From Liquidambar formosana (taxonomy: Eukaryota > Streptophyta > Magnoliopsida > Saxifragales > Altingiaceae), in the NCBI GenBank assembly GCA_039720395.1, contig CM077823.1, positions 31,206,371 to 31,270,370 of the forward strand: a stretch of DNA of 64,000 bases. The letters run 5' to 3'. This document shows, piece by piece, positions 34,666 to 46,325 of the stretch (positions are counted from its first letter, which is position 1; each line of letters starts with the position of its first letter). The position numbers were made by a program, and so were the translations under genes. The notes under the pieces were generated by a model. That model was given only the letters and a program-made list of their open reading frames with translations. It did not search any database and was not told the origin of the DNA.

Positions 34666-36532
34666 CTGCAAATACGAATATAAGTATGAATAGACATTTA
34701 ACAAAGCGTATATTAGGGTAACAAAGGATGAAGTAAAGAGGACAAATCCTATAATTTCAAATAACCAGGAAGTTTGAGTTGATAAGTACAAATATAAAAG
34801 AACCAGGAACTTTGAGTTCGGGTGGCCAGCTTAAAAGAAAAAAAATCATTCCATACTAGAATGAGCTCTATAATGCATGACATACAAAATTTAATTCGAA
34901 TAAAGCAAAAAAACTATCTGAAATTATTGTTAGGGTAACAACAATATAATCCTTTTATATATATAAAGAATTTGTAGTACAAAGTTTAGTTTAGAAAATA
35001 ATTTTAAAAATTCCAAGGACATTATTCAATCCTAAAAATTAAATTTGAAAAAACCTTATGCAAGTTTGGCTTGCCTTTTTGTTTAAAAGTATTTACATAA
35101 CAAAGACATGAAAGTAAAAAAATAGTCCATGTATGTATATTCAAATGCAACATATATATGTTAGCCAAAAAATAAATAAAATAAAAAAGATTAGATATAG
35201 AAATATTCACAAAACATTGATAAACAAATGGTAATCATTTATAAAAGATCTTAAATTCTAAACATGTATATGTATGTGTGCGTGTGTGTGTGTGTGTGTG
35301 TGTTTGTGTTTTACTTTATACATTTTTGCTCATAATTGTCATGTGCTGAGCATATTTTTAGTCAAGCAACTGCTGGGTGTATTCCTTCGAACATGCATGC
35401 ATGCGTGCTTGCCTAAATTTCAGCATTTTACATATTTGCCTAACCAAATTTTACTTTTGTAGCAATCAGGAGCTACGTGGCATTGGAAACAACAAATAAA
35501 AGAAAAGAGGCATAAAGAATTGAGGGCTTGTGCCATCTGGTGAGCTGTCACTTGCTCCAATAATACTCCCTTACAACAGCAGTAACAATTTTGTATATAA
35601 TAGTATGGTCCCCAGCTGCTCCCCACTAACAATGGAGAAATAAGAAATGCAATTATATGATATGCTCTGTTTGGGACCACATACACGATGGATTTGTCTG
35701 TTGGGGACCACATACCACTGATTTCCATGCAATAATTCGATTTCAACAAAGAAAACCCATGAATCCCATGCAAAAATCACATAACAACCAAAACCCCCAA
35801 AACCCATGCACAAACAAATCACTAATTTCATATATAATTACAAAAACCCTAAATTTATTAGCAACCAAAACCCTAAGTTCAGATTCATCAAATCTCACAA
35901 AACCTCATGCATCCACTCACAAATCACCTTAAAAATCAGCAAAAAACGGGATCACAAAGTTTACCTTGCAGCGTCTCTCACTCGTGTGCTTTGTACAACG
36001 GTGGGCGAGGATGAAGGTCGATTACGCTGCGAAAAAACGAAGCTGGACAACGGCCGGCGTTGGCTGACCACAACCGCCGGCGTTGGACGCGATTACCGGC
36101 GTTGGACGACGACGGCGATGGCGGGTGTGTGAGGTCTGACTCAACAATGGGTGTGTGAGGTCTGACGCGATAGTGAATGGGTTTGAGGCTGCGAAAAACC
36201 CACGCTGGACCACCGCCGGCGTTGGCTGACCACAACCGCCGGCGTTAGACTCTACGACCGGTGTTGGACGACGGCGATGGCGGGTGTGTTGTCTGACGCG
36301 ATACTGAGGTCTGAAGAGCTTCAACTGGTTTGAGGTTTGAGGCTGACTGAACACGGGGTGGGGGGGGGGGAAAGAAAGTTTTGCTTACTCCCTTAAGTCG
36401 GGGGTATAATGGTAATTGCATAATTAACTTTTAAAAACCTTTTAAAAATGTCAATACTTATTATTTTATTAATTTTTCCGTAAAGGGCATAACGGTCATT
36501 TCAACTTTCCGTTAACGCCGTACCCCCCTGTC
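34666..36532 (-). promoter_or_regulatory. 5' region of the MULE transposase gene
   Basis: A likely 5' UTR exon ends at a GCAAG|GTAAAC donor near 35965, and the intron would run to the CAG acceptor just before the ATG at 34665. Upstream, a GC-rich unit of about 125 bp occurs twice (about 36027-36150 and 36186-36305), sharing GCCGGCGTTGGCTGACCAC and GGCGATGGCGGGTGTGT. These may be promoter repeats. A GT microsatellite lies at 35276-35303 in the putative intron. Confidence 0.45.
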
Positions 36533-36623
36533 ACAATATGGGGGGTTTTTTGTTGAGTTTTTTTTTAGAGGGGGGTATTCTGCAAGGGGGTAACAATACA
36601 GGGGGGTTTTTTGCAATTTACCC
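36533..36623 (-). repeat. Right terminal inverted repeat of the MULE
   Basis: A 91-bp TIR that is the inverted partner of 26732-26824 and is followed at once by the target duplication taagaataa. Confidence 0.93.
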
Positions 36624-36717
36624 TAAGAATAATAAGGCATTTATTAGTCACATGAGCAGCATGGCCATTTTGCTGTTATGAGACATGTGGCAATCACAAA
36701 ATGTGCCACGTCATTAT

Positions 36718-37580
36718 GGATTTGGATCCTATCCAGTCCCTTGTCCTCGAGGAATTTTTTATTTTTTTTATTTTTTTCGGTTTGTGGCTCACAACGCTCC
36801 AACTAAATTCAACCATCCACATCCCGCCACATCACCTTAAGTTTTCTTCATCACTTCCAACAAAGACTCCAACCACGTTTGGTATGTTTTGTATTCCCAA
36901 ACAAAAGCTGTGAGTTCGATCTCTTATGTTGTTCATCGTCAACAAGAAAAAGAGAGCTGCGACACCAAATCAAATTAATCACATAATAGCCTTTTAATTT
37001 TTTTTATTTAATTTTTTATTTTACTGTTTCTTAATTATGATCTCAGGACAACAAGTATTGCAGGGAAGAATGGCCTCATTTCCCACAAAAACAATCTCCA
37101 TTCTTCAATATCTCTAGCTGCAAAAACCCAGGGGTTGCTTTGTATCTTCAAGCAACAAAAATTATGAGAATATAATTAATCACAATTGGTTCGACAAATT
37201 TGAGAACATAATCTCAATAATTAATCTTTGCTCATCATCATAGCAAAGGGAACGCTTCGCTTCCACTAGTTAATTTGCCTGCAATTGGTTTGATAGACCA
37301 TAAATGGCATTGTGAGGTACTACCCTGGTGCCACGGATAAAGACGACGATAGAGATTTTAAATTCATGCTGAGTAATCATCGTTGAAGATGAATTTGGAT
37401 GTACTAGCCGGCAATGAGATCAGAACGTGAGTTATGACGGCATTAGAAATTTGGTTCCGAAGAGGCGGAGAAAACTTTAGGTGACGTGACAGGATGTGGA
37501 CGGTTGTTTAGTTGGAGCCTTGTGAGCCACAAACTGGAAAAAAACAGGAGGATAGGAGATTGGAGAGGATCCAAACCCCC
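36718..37580. mobile_element. Non-autonomous TIR element, 863 bp
   Basis: The left arm (GGATTTGGATCCTATCC, later GTTTGTGGCTCACAA) and the reverse of the right arm (GGGGTTTGGATCCTCTCC, later GTTTGTGGCTCACAAGG) match over more than 100 bp. A 7-bp tcattat flanks both sides (36711-36717 and 37581-37587). Long TIRs suggest a MULE-type element. No transposase is visible. Confidence 0.75.
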
Positions 37581-37837
37581 TCATTATTAAATAGGAGCTC
37601 CTCCTCATAGTTCAGTAGCAAAGCATTGTCCCGTCAAAATATCAACTATACAATATAATAGGATCAAGGTCTAGTTGACGCAATCATAATCAACTCCTTA
37701 AAATATATTGAAGTTGAGGCGTGCATGCATGCGCTTTGCGCCTACGTTATTGATGCTGGTGGATTATTTATTGTCGTTTTAAGGTTGACTTTGCAATGTA
37801 TTATGAATTAAACGCCATGGATCCAGTGCTAGGTAGC

Positions 37838-37991
37838 ACTGACGACAGAGACACATGCACATAAACACATGAGTAGGGGTCCTCTTCTCCCCCCATTCAA
37901 GTCAGGTTACGCTCCGACCCAAGACGATGCCCTGTCACCCGACCCACTGCCACCACCGCCTTCAGCCCCGTCGCCACAAAAGCAATTTTGT
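37838..37991 (+). pseudogene. MRS2: MRS2 exon 1 fragment
   Basis: The ATG at 37869 opens MSRGPLLPPFKSGYAP, matching the N-terminus of MRS2 copy 1. The upstream leader words (CACTGACGACAGAGA) resemble those before the other copies. The match stops near GCCCCGTCGCCAC, and an in-frame stop follows at 37989-37991. The rest of the gene is absent. Confidence 0.85.
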
Positions 37992-39489
37992 TAGTAATGT
38001 GACAAGAAGGTGGAAAGTTCAGGCCAGTTGTGGGAAAGTTGGAACAAATACTTATGTCATTGGTTCATATACGTATGTCATAGGAAGCCAAAAGTACTCA
38101 TTTTAACTCCTTGTACTTCTAAGGGGTCAAACACTCACCTAGCTTATTACGCGTTTGGTGGGCAGTGGCCTACCAAACGCGTTGCATTGCCCACCAAACG
38201 CGTTAAAGCTATTTGGATGGATGACACCACAGAGTTGAAGCTATTTTTTTAGGGAAAGCATTTTTTGAGCTTTCTATAGGAATTATAATCATAGGCTCGG
38301 CCTTTGAGCTACTTATTGTTATACCTTTGGATAGGTAATTTAATCCTCACCTTGTAGGAGTCAAATTTTAGATATAGCAATGGGGGTTATTGTGGGTTTT
38401 TTTTTGTTGTTGTTGTTGTTGTTAAAAGTTGATTCACCCATTTCCCTTTGTCTTACACGCCACATTCTTTCCTTCTACCACAAATTGTATTTTTGTCTTG
38501 GTGTTCCAAAGATGGAGACATTTTGCAATCCTTTTTGGTGATATACTGATATCGATCAATTTTATATGGACATGAAGGAGCACATTGTTGCGAAAGGTAA
38601 CAGATTGACGACATGGAAGTCAAAAATAATTTTGTTCATGATTAGTTTTGGCTTCTATTGAATCAAATAAACAAGTTTGGTTTGTAAGATTTCTTATGCT
38701 GTTAGATAATAACAACTACATACAAGTCAAAATGAACTATCATGATTTTCATAAGTACATAAAGCGGAAAATACATAAACGTATTAGACGTTTCTGGATC
38801 CATAATCGCAAACCTGACGTGATCAATTTTCTCTTCTGAATAGCCCTAGCTTAGACTTGAAGAAAAAACTTCTCCCTCTTGACCCACTTCTTACGTTATG
38901 CAGACAATTAATTGATGGGGAGACAATAACGTCTTTTATATATAAAGGGATGATCAGTTTCCTAGGATTACCATAATTCCACTTACCCATCAAAGTAGGA
39001 GAAATATTGGGAAACCACTTTTCTATTGACCAATCACAAAATAAGTATATTTAAGAATACGTACTATTAAACCTAAAACACTTTACCATATGTTCCAAAA
39101 TTATGTGGACCACTTAATGATTTAATTAAAATTAAAATTAAATCTTACATTCTCCCACTTAGCTCATATGATAACTTATATTAGAATCTAATAATGTTAA
39201 CATTAAGCGCGTGATAAAACATATCCAACCTTACTTTAATTTGGTCATCATAATACTGTAATTAAACAACCCACTAATGCGAGTCATGTCGGTTCTATAT
39301 AGTTCCTTCCATGTACCACAATACTAGCGACCTACTTGATACAATCAATAAATGAGAAGTGCATTCAAAGGGTCTAACAATAATACAGGAATTATCAGAA
39401 ACACATTTAATGAGATCTCAAAGTGTCAAACAACATAATTAAGATAATGCAATCCATTACAATAAAATAACGTAATAACCGTTATGGGT
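37992..39489. other. Intergenic and probable copia LTR/3' remnant
   Basis: A compact inverted repeat based on ACGCGTTTGGTGGGCA lies at about 38149-38205, with three copies of an AAACGCGTT-type word. A GTT repeat lies near 38402-38422. From about 38880 the sequence reads like the LTR or 3' flank of the minus-strand copia relic that follows, but I could not place LTR ends. Confidence 0.4.
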
Positions 39490-40005
39490 TATATTCAAGA
39501 CTCATTTTATTGGCATGTTTTCTAAATGTCTTTGTAAATAACCCCTTAATTAATGGATTTGCAATCATAGGTTGTATACATAAGTTCTATTGACACTCGT
39601 TGTTTTTGAACATTTTCCTTAATGACAAAATATTCAATTCCATGCGTTTAGTATCATTGGAATACTTATCGTTCTTTAATAAAAATACAATTGTGAAGTT
39701 ATTACAATAAATTCTTAGTGGCTTGGAAATAATGTCGACAGCTCTAAGTCCTAAACAAAATTCCGCAATCATAATCCATGAACTATGGCCTTAAAGCAAG
39801 CCACAAATTAAGCTTTCATCATAGATAATAGCGGTGATAGTTTTGCACTTTTCCATAATATCGCTCCTCCACCTAATAGGAACAAATAACGAAAAGTGGA
39901 CTTTCTACTATCAACACATCCAACAAAATATGAACTTGAGTAGCCAATCACCTTTAGATTATTAGACCTCCTAAATGTGAGCATGTAATCATTCAAACAT
40001 TAAAC
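39490..40005 (-). pseudogene. Ty1/copia RNase H relic
   Basis: The reverse strand encodes VGCVDSRKSTFRYLFLLGGG and WKSAK, then KPLRIYCNNFTIVFLLKNDK and KRMELNILSL, which are the typical copia-polyprotein RNase H signatures. Stops and frame changes separate them. Only the polyprotein C-terminus remains. Confidence 0.8.
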
Positions 40006-40107
40006 TTTCTACTACATTAGCATGTAATCCTACCACATTAGCATAAGGAATTCCTTCTACTTGTTTCTATTACTATTCATTATGTGAGTATAACATACAC
40101 AAATTTT

Positions 40108-40640
40108 TGCCGAGCTACACAAATTTTTGCCCTTTCCTCTACACAAATTTTTTATTAGGAGATTCCATAAGATTTTTTCCTCTTATGAGCATATTTATCA
40201 TTAGGAAAATGTTGTTTTACTTACTAATATCACCTACTCCCACTATTGATCACCAGCCAAAAGTGGCTCTCCTCTTTTTTTTTTTTTTTTTTTTTGATTT
40301 AACAATTAGGGGTATCTAGATTTTACTCCCGTCGGGGTTTTGACATGGACTATTCTCTTAATGGCTTGTATGAGATTGTCTCATACCCACACAAGCAACA
40401 ATCTCCGTGATGAGCTGGAACGATGACTTTTAAGAAGTACACATAGGGCTTGACCACTCAAACAACCCCCATAGGGGCCTCTCCTCCTATTTTTTTACTA
40501 GGAGATTCTATTTTGTTTCCTTTTATAACTATAATTATTTTGCAAAGAGTTCTAGCTATAGTATTATTTTGCAAGATTTTTCTTATGTTTTTCTCTATAA
40601 TAATTAGCATAAAGGATTACGGGAATAGACTTCTAGATTG
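40108..40640. repeat. Dispersed repeat, copy 2 (holds the empty site)
   Basis: This is the paralogue of 23877-23976 plus 24774-25000. Near 40200 it reads through ATTAGGAAAATGTTG with no insertion, giving the empty site for the element at 23977-24773. About 190 bp (40274-40465), including a poly-T run, is specific to this copy. Confidence 0.75.
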
Positions 40641-40649
40641 AACTTGCGA

Positions 40650-40850
40650 GGGTAGTGTAAATAGCAAAGGACCGTGACTCAAGAATTGTAGGTTTTAAGT
40701 TCGAATCTTTACTCCCTCACTATCAGATATGCACGCGAGCTTGCAGATAGTTTGTGCATCACAAGGATTAGTTTGGGCCCAATCACCTGGTCCCACGTTT
40801 GGCAAAATAAAAAAAAATAAAAAAACAAAACAAAAAAAAAAAAAAATACA
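40650..40850 (+). mobile_element. Possible SINE
   Basis: A box B-like TAAGTTCGAATCTTT near 40697 and a terminal A-rich stretch (about 40808-40850) suggest a tRNA-derived SINE. Box A is weak and no target duplication was seen. Confidence 0.35.
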
Positions 40851-42170
40851 AAAAGGAACTCTAGACTGATAATAAATCTGTTTTATTAACAGTGGTGCTA
40901 TATAGACCGAAGTCAGTAAGCCCACATTGTTAGCCTGTTGACGTGGCACTCTTTCAAATTCCTAGCAAAAACTTACTCCGTTAAATTTGAAAACCCCCAT
41001 TTATTGGATAGATGAAACTACCCCTTAACCATTTCAACCTTATTTCAAATTCAAAATTTAGAAAAATTATATCTTTCAATCTAAATACCGATTTAAAAGA
41101 AAAAAAAGATACAAATTTGTAATCTACTCTTTTACCCCTTCAAAATAACACCCGTAATGAGTAGCAAATCTTGTTTAAAAAATCAAAATAAAAAAAAAAA
41201 GTTAAATTCCAAAAAAAGTCACATTAAGTTTAATTTACTAAGAATCACATAATTTTAACACGGATTTTACATTGATTTCATATAAAAAATTAATTAACCT
41301 AAACCAATAAATAAATAAATAAATAAATAAAAATCTAGTTAAAAATGAAGATGAAGCAGATCATGATGAATACTAGAAAAATCTAGTAAAAAAGAACTAG
41401 AAAATTAAGTTAAAAATAAATTGATTTTTTTCATTGATTCTGTAAAAGAAGAACACTAGCAAAAGAGAAAGAAAAAAAATTTATGGAAATATTTTATCAT
41501 GGATTTTATATTGATTTCATGAAAAAAAATCATTTCACCTAAACGGGAAAAAAAAATCTAGTTAAAAATTAAGACAGAGAAAAATCTTGATGAATAACAA
41601 AAAAAATAAAGTGAAAAAAAAAACCTAAGAAAAATCTAGTTAAAAATAAATCGATTGTTTCATCGACTGTGAAAGAAGAACACTAGCAAAAGAAAATGAA
41701 AAAGAAATTAAAGTAATCAATTCAAGAAAAAAAAAATTACTTGATACACAAAACTAGATATAAATAATTAGATCAATAGCACGGACTACCAGATATGGGA
41801 GACTGAGGCACTAACAATAGTGAGCAGCAGATTAGATCAAGAAATATGATGATTCATAACCGTAACCATGGCTTTCCAACTATGGCAGCCATCTACATAG
41901 CAGATCAATCGGTGACATACACATCCAAATGGAGGATTAATGCACGAATAGAGGTGAGTAATAGATCAGGTTAAGAAATCTACTGCTCTATAACCCCAAC
42001 CATGGCTCCCCAACGCAGTAGATCGAACTATTGCCTGAGACGAGAGAGAGAGAGAGAGGAATGGAAAAAGGGAAAGTGATCTGTAAGAAAAGGAAAGCTT
42101 ACCTTCCTTAGTATGAAAACTCAACTTGGTATAGATCTAGATTTTGCAGTAGAAAGCTTATGTTCCTTAG
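40851..42170. other. A-rich intergenic with internal direct repeats
   Basis: A segment of about 150 bp recurs imperfectly (41330-41480 and 41560-41700, sharing AAAAATCTAGTTAAAAAT and GAAGAACACTAGCAAAAGA). A second pair at about 41820-41930 and 41950-42030 shares AACCATGGCT and GATCAAGAAAT-like words. No gene is visible. Confidence 0.45.
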
Positions 42171-42190
42171 TGTTAAAAACCTCACCTATT

Positions 42191-42369
42191 ACCAAAGAAG
42201 GTTGGCCTGAGTGGAAGGGGCTCTAGTCGCTTAAGCAAGAAGTCTCGAGTTCGAGCCCTTGTGGATGCAGCAAACTTTATTGGGAGAGGTCCTCGCTTCG
42301 GCGCCCGACCGTACCTCGGAGGATTAGTCCTGGGCGAAGCCTGGGGACACCTTGAGAAATCAAAAAAAA
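42191..42369 (+). mobile_element. tRNA-derived SINE with 16-bp target duplication
   Basis: Box A-like TGGCCTGAGTGGAAGGGG and box B GAGTTCGAGCCC are followed by a tRNA-unrelated body and a poly-A tail. The direct repeat aaaaacctcacctatt flanks it (42175-42190 and 42370-42385). The A residues at the right edge could belong to tail or target. This is a young, well-defined SINE insertion. Confidence 0.85.
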
Positions 42370-42385
42370 AAAAACCTCACCTATT

Positions 42386-42839
42386 GATCCTTGTAACTAT
42401 GTGATAATGTCGATGAAGTTATGGAGAGAGAGATGGGAGCTAGATGGAGAGATAAGTTTGATAATGGAAAAGAGAAAGAAAGATAAGTCGAGAAAGAGTC
42501 TGAGAGATAAGATAGAGGCATAATGAGTACGCCTTGTACAAGGGTCAATGCTTATCAACCACTTTTTTTTACAGATAAAAAGGCTCAAAGTTTGTCAACC
42601 ACCTTTCCCCTTTCTTTAAGATGACATTTTCTTAATTGGCTTAAGTCGGCTAACGAAGGCAAAAGACGACTTCGTCTGATAAGAAGTAGTACTGTTTTAT
42701 TAAAGTTGCATTTGCACTCTATCTTTTTCATAACCACTTTAGATTGAGTTGAATTTTGATTTCTTTTCCTTTTTTTTTTTCTTTTTACAAAATACTTTTT
42801 TTTTTCGGTGCATTTTTAAAGCCAAGGAAATATATGATA
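42386..42839. other. Intergenic, no gene seen
   Basis: GA-rich and AT-rich DNA between the SINE and the PIF/Harbinger element. No coding or RNA signal is visible. Confidence 0.4.
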
Positions 42840-43659
42840 TAAGAGCATCTCCAACAATGGTAGCAAATTTGAGGTAGCAAAGTACAATTCGCTACCTTAG
42901 GTGGTAATTTGCTACTTCTTCTAAATTAGGGAGCTCCAAGAGAGGTAGCAACCCTCAATATTTTATTATTATTTCATATATTTTAATGTTTTAATACTTT
43001 AAACATTATTTTATATATTTTAAGACCGTTGGAATAAAAAACGAGCATGATTATTATTAAATAATATATTTTAATAATAAAATATTATTTAATATTTTCA
43101 TATTATTTTTAAAATAACGTGATTATTCTAAAAAAAATACTGTGATTAAAGATATGACAAAACTACAAGAGACTAAAAAATAATAATGCAGTTCATTAAT
43201 AGCTAATAGGCTTAACAAAATAAGTAGTAGCTAAAAAAAAAATACAAAATAAAATAAATAAAATAAAAATACAGTAATAATAATATTGATAATACAAGTC
43301 TTCATTCATCATTGGCTGGTCTTCTAAGAATTTCCCTATGAAGGCGTTGATAAAATTGTTGGAGATGAGGAGCCATTTCACTCGTATCTATCAATATTAT
43401 TCTCTCATCTGCCCTGATTCGTTCAACTCAGTTCCTATCTCTATCCGCTTAAGTCATTTCTCTATCCGCTTTAGCGTTTTTTCTTTCCATATCGAGCTTC
43501 TTTTCAATTAGCTCAATTATTTTTGCATTTAACTGCTTTCTCTCTTCATTAGATTGCCTTAATTCTCTCCTCGTTTGATTTGTTTCGCCCTTCCTTCAAT
43601 TATTCAAGTATATTAATAATAGGCAAATTTGAAATGTTGTTGTTCATCATTTTTGCCTT

Positions 43660-44506
43660 TCATTTCTCAGCCTTCTTTCCTAGTGGTCTTGCTAAACTTG
43701 GGGCGTCGTCTCCCACAAAATTTATGGGAGTCCCTGACATAGACAGAGATGAGATGACATGAGAGGAATTTGAGGCTTTTATTTTCTCCTCAGTTTCTTT
43801 AATCTTTATTTGCTCTTGGGCCCATTTCAAGTGGTACCTCAATAGGTTCCAACAATGCATATAGGCAAATTTTTTCTTATTGTTGTCGGTGGAGTATAAT
43901 TCTTTTTTTTGCTCAACCTATAAAAATACAAAGCATAATTAAATACATTTGAAAAATAATAATCAATTAAAAAAATTAAAACTTACATATTTAAAATATT
44001 ACCTTATCTTGTTGGTGACTACTACTAGTGGGTCTATTTTCAACTTGCGAATAAGACCCACAAAAATGATTTGTCGCAATTTGAATTTTCCTCCACCGTT
44101 GTTGAATTGACTTATAATATCTGTCGAATGTAAATTCTTTGAATAAGTGGAAATAATTCCACACTCTCATCCAAAGACTTCGGCTACTTTGCTCGTTTCC
44201 CACCACGGGGTCTGTAGAGACGTAGAGCCATGCCTTCACAAACATCTTATCATCTTCTATGAAGAAGCTAATACTTCATAAACGAATAGTAGAGCTAGTG
44301 CCATTATGATAGGCGTAATGAGGGGATTGAGCATCATATTGTAATGGTTGATCGGTATATTTAGAGAATGAAGGTGGGTGATTTTCATGTTGGGTAGGAT
44401 ATTGAGATGAGTGAGTAGGGAATTGGGATGAGAATTGAAAATTCTCAGATTGCGTATTTAATTGGGGAATGTAAAAATCATCTCCATGGGGGTTTTGAGA
44501 ATTCAT
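43660..44506 (-). pseudogene. PIF/Harbinger ORF1-like (trihelix/Myb-like, NAM-associated)
   Basis: Exon 1 (44506-44003) and exon 2 (43917-43660) join in phase 0. Residues include a Gln/Ser/Pro-rich start, SLWMRVWNYF, QQRWRKIQIATNHFCGSYSQ and, after the intron, FAYMHCWNLLRYHLKW. This resembles the DNA-binding ORF1 of PIF-type elements and the domesticated NAM-associated family. A TGA at 44276-44278 interrupts exon 1, and another TGA ends exon 2 early, with family-like residues (KAKMMNNNI) continuing after it. ORF1 partners the DDE transposase in PIF elements; here it is dead. Confidence 0.65.
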
Positions 44507-44879
44507 GTTGAGAGTGGAAAAAAAAATGTAGAAAAATTTTGAAAAAGTTTACAAGAATTGAGAAAATTGGAGTGAAAAAAAAATGTAGAACAATCTTGAA
44601 AAAGTTTACAAGAAGTGAGAAAATTGGAAGAATAAATTTGTAGAAGGATTGAGTTGGGGATGGTTTGATTAAAGGAATTGGTATGATATTTATAGGAAAA
44701 AAAATTCAAACGGTAAAATTTTTACCGTTTATTCTGATGAAACAGAATGGTAAAAAAAAGAAGAAAGGGAAATCAGAATGGTGGGAATCAGAACGGTAAA
44801 AAAAAAAGAAAAAAAAATAATGGAAGCAAATGGACGGCTTTGATGTGATAAACATCTCCTTAGAAGATCTTAGCTATTA

Positions 44880-45960
44880 ACATTGCCCTTAAACCACCAA
44901 ACCTGTGCTCCATTCCCTTCTTCACGTCTAAATCCTTCTTTCGCCATCACTCCTTCACATCCAAACCCTCCCACCGCTATCACTCTCTACCCCTTCTGCT
45001 CTTTCTCTCCTATAGCCATGCCTTCAAACCCTCCCATCGCCTTCAGATCTACCCACCCCCATCCTCTCTCCTCATCTTCTTTCTTCTCCTCTCACTCCAC
45101 AAACCCTCAAATCCTCTCTTCTCTCTATAATCCGCTTCCCACCCCCACCGCTGAAGTATACTTCCTCATCGCCTTCAAATCCTCTCTTCTCTCTCCGTTC
45201 CTTCTCTCTTTCTGTCCCACTCCTACTCCCACAAACCCTTAAAGCCTCAAACCTTCAACTCCTCAACTCTGGCCTTCAAATTTTTATTCAATTATATGAT
45301 TTGCTACCTTTTTTCTCCTTTTCCAGATTTGAAGAGAGAAAAAGTGATGTAGAACAGATTGCAGAAGAATTCCTAGCACAGAATAACCTCCAAAAACAAA
45401 ATAAAAAAAAGTACTAGGAAGCAGAGAAGGATCAAATGTTAGAATTGCGTGAAATTCGGTGGTTGACTTGGAATCGATTTATTGTTTAATACTCTTTGCC
45501 TTTGGCTAGAACCTACCCTGCTTTTCGAGCAAATTCCTTCGTTTTGGCCTTTAAAAGCACGTTTTTGCTATTTTTGGTAATAATGTGCTGCTTAATTTCG
45601 GGAGTTGTGGTTGCCGTTTGGAATTGTCCTTTTACCATATTGCTGCTTAAGTTTAGGGCTTTTGATTTAAGTTTTTAATTAGAAATTTTCTATTTTTTGG
45701 AATTTTTAGTATTTTTCCTTATTTTAGTTATTTCTTTCCTAAAGTTATAGTTCTAGTCGAATTAGGTTTGGTAGCCTATATAAAAGATATTTCTTTTCAT
45801 TATAAGGTTAATTTTCATTTAATAAAGAATTTTCTTTCTGAGATCTTATTCTCTAAGCTCATGGATTCAAGTGTGTTACTCTTTTGTTCATGGATTCAAA
45901 CTGGTTTTCCAAGAAGCAGGCGGTGCCCTACTTCTTCATAAACTTCTGCTACCTTAGAAA
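44880..45960. other. Unrelated sequence inside the PIF/Harbinger element
   Basis: A pyrimidine-rich stretch (44890-45240; CCTTC and TCTCC words) resembles a gene leader. A later stretch (about 45425-45950) contains CCTATATAAAAG (about 45775-45786), a TATA-like word, and GTTTTCCAAGAAGCAGGCGG. These could be captured host or retroelement DNA. I cannot identify the source. Confidence 0.35.
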
Positions 45961-46325
45961 ATGGTAGCAAAAAAATTTGTGTACTTTTGTTACCTCCTAC
46001 TACCTCCATTGGAGCTAGTTTTTGGAGGGAAAGGTAGAAAATCCAACTTTGCTTACCTCCATTGGAGATGCTCTAAGCAGCACATATATGACATGGCAAG
46101 TAGCAATGTGGCATGAGTTGGTTGATGAAAATACCTTCCAAACTATACAATATCACCACAAGAGATTTATTACTACATCAGGTGGTGTCTATATAATGTT
46201 GTAATATATAGTACTACATATAGCATCATTGCCATTGTTAAATCATGACAAATTAACAAATTCCGCCAACTTGCTACACGGGTCAATCAATATTTTGTTT
46301 TTTGGGGGAAAATGGATATAAGAGG

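Larger units (their letters stand above)
26732..36623. mobile_element. Complete autonomous-looking Mutator-like element (MULE), 9,892 bp
   Basis: Inverted repeats at 26732-26824 and 36533-36623 are nearly identical over about 92 bp and start GGGTAAATTGCAAAAAACC. Perfect 9-bp target duplications, taagaataa, flank them (26723-26731 and 36624-36632). The element holds a MURA transposase gene on the minus strand and a GRF zinc-finger gene on the plus strand, both starting near a TIR and converging on the middle. GC-rich tandem repeats lie just inside both ends and probably form promoter or leader regions. The near-identity of the TIRs, the perfect target duplication and the open transposase frame argue for fairly recent movement. 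Confidence 0.93.
42843..46073. mobile_element. PIF/Harbinger element, 3,231 bp, transposase lost
   Basis: The ends GAGCATCTCCAA and TTGGAGATGCTC are inverted, each followed by GGTAGCAAA-like subterminal words, and TAA flanks both sides (42840-42842 and 46074-46076). A degenerate ORF1 lies on the minus strand. No DDE_4 transposase is recognisable; 44880-45960 instead holds pyrimidine-rich and unrelated sequence, possibly captured. Confidence 0.8.

Noticed and set aside
35978..36354. Minus-strand Pro/Arg-rich frames upstream of the transposase
   Set aside because: They come from the duplicated GC-rich leader block and are separated from the transposase start by a probable intron. No conserved protein feature was seen.
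44883..45242. 119-residue Pro/Ser/Phe-rich frame inside the PIF/Harbinger element
   Set aside because: The composition follows a pyrimidine-rich tract and there is no domain or start context. I describe it as unknown filler instead.
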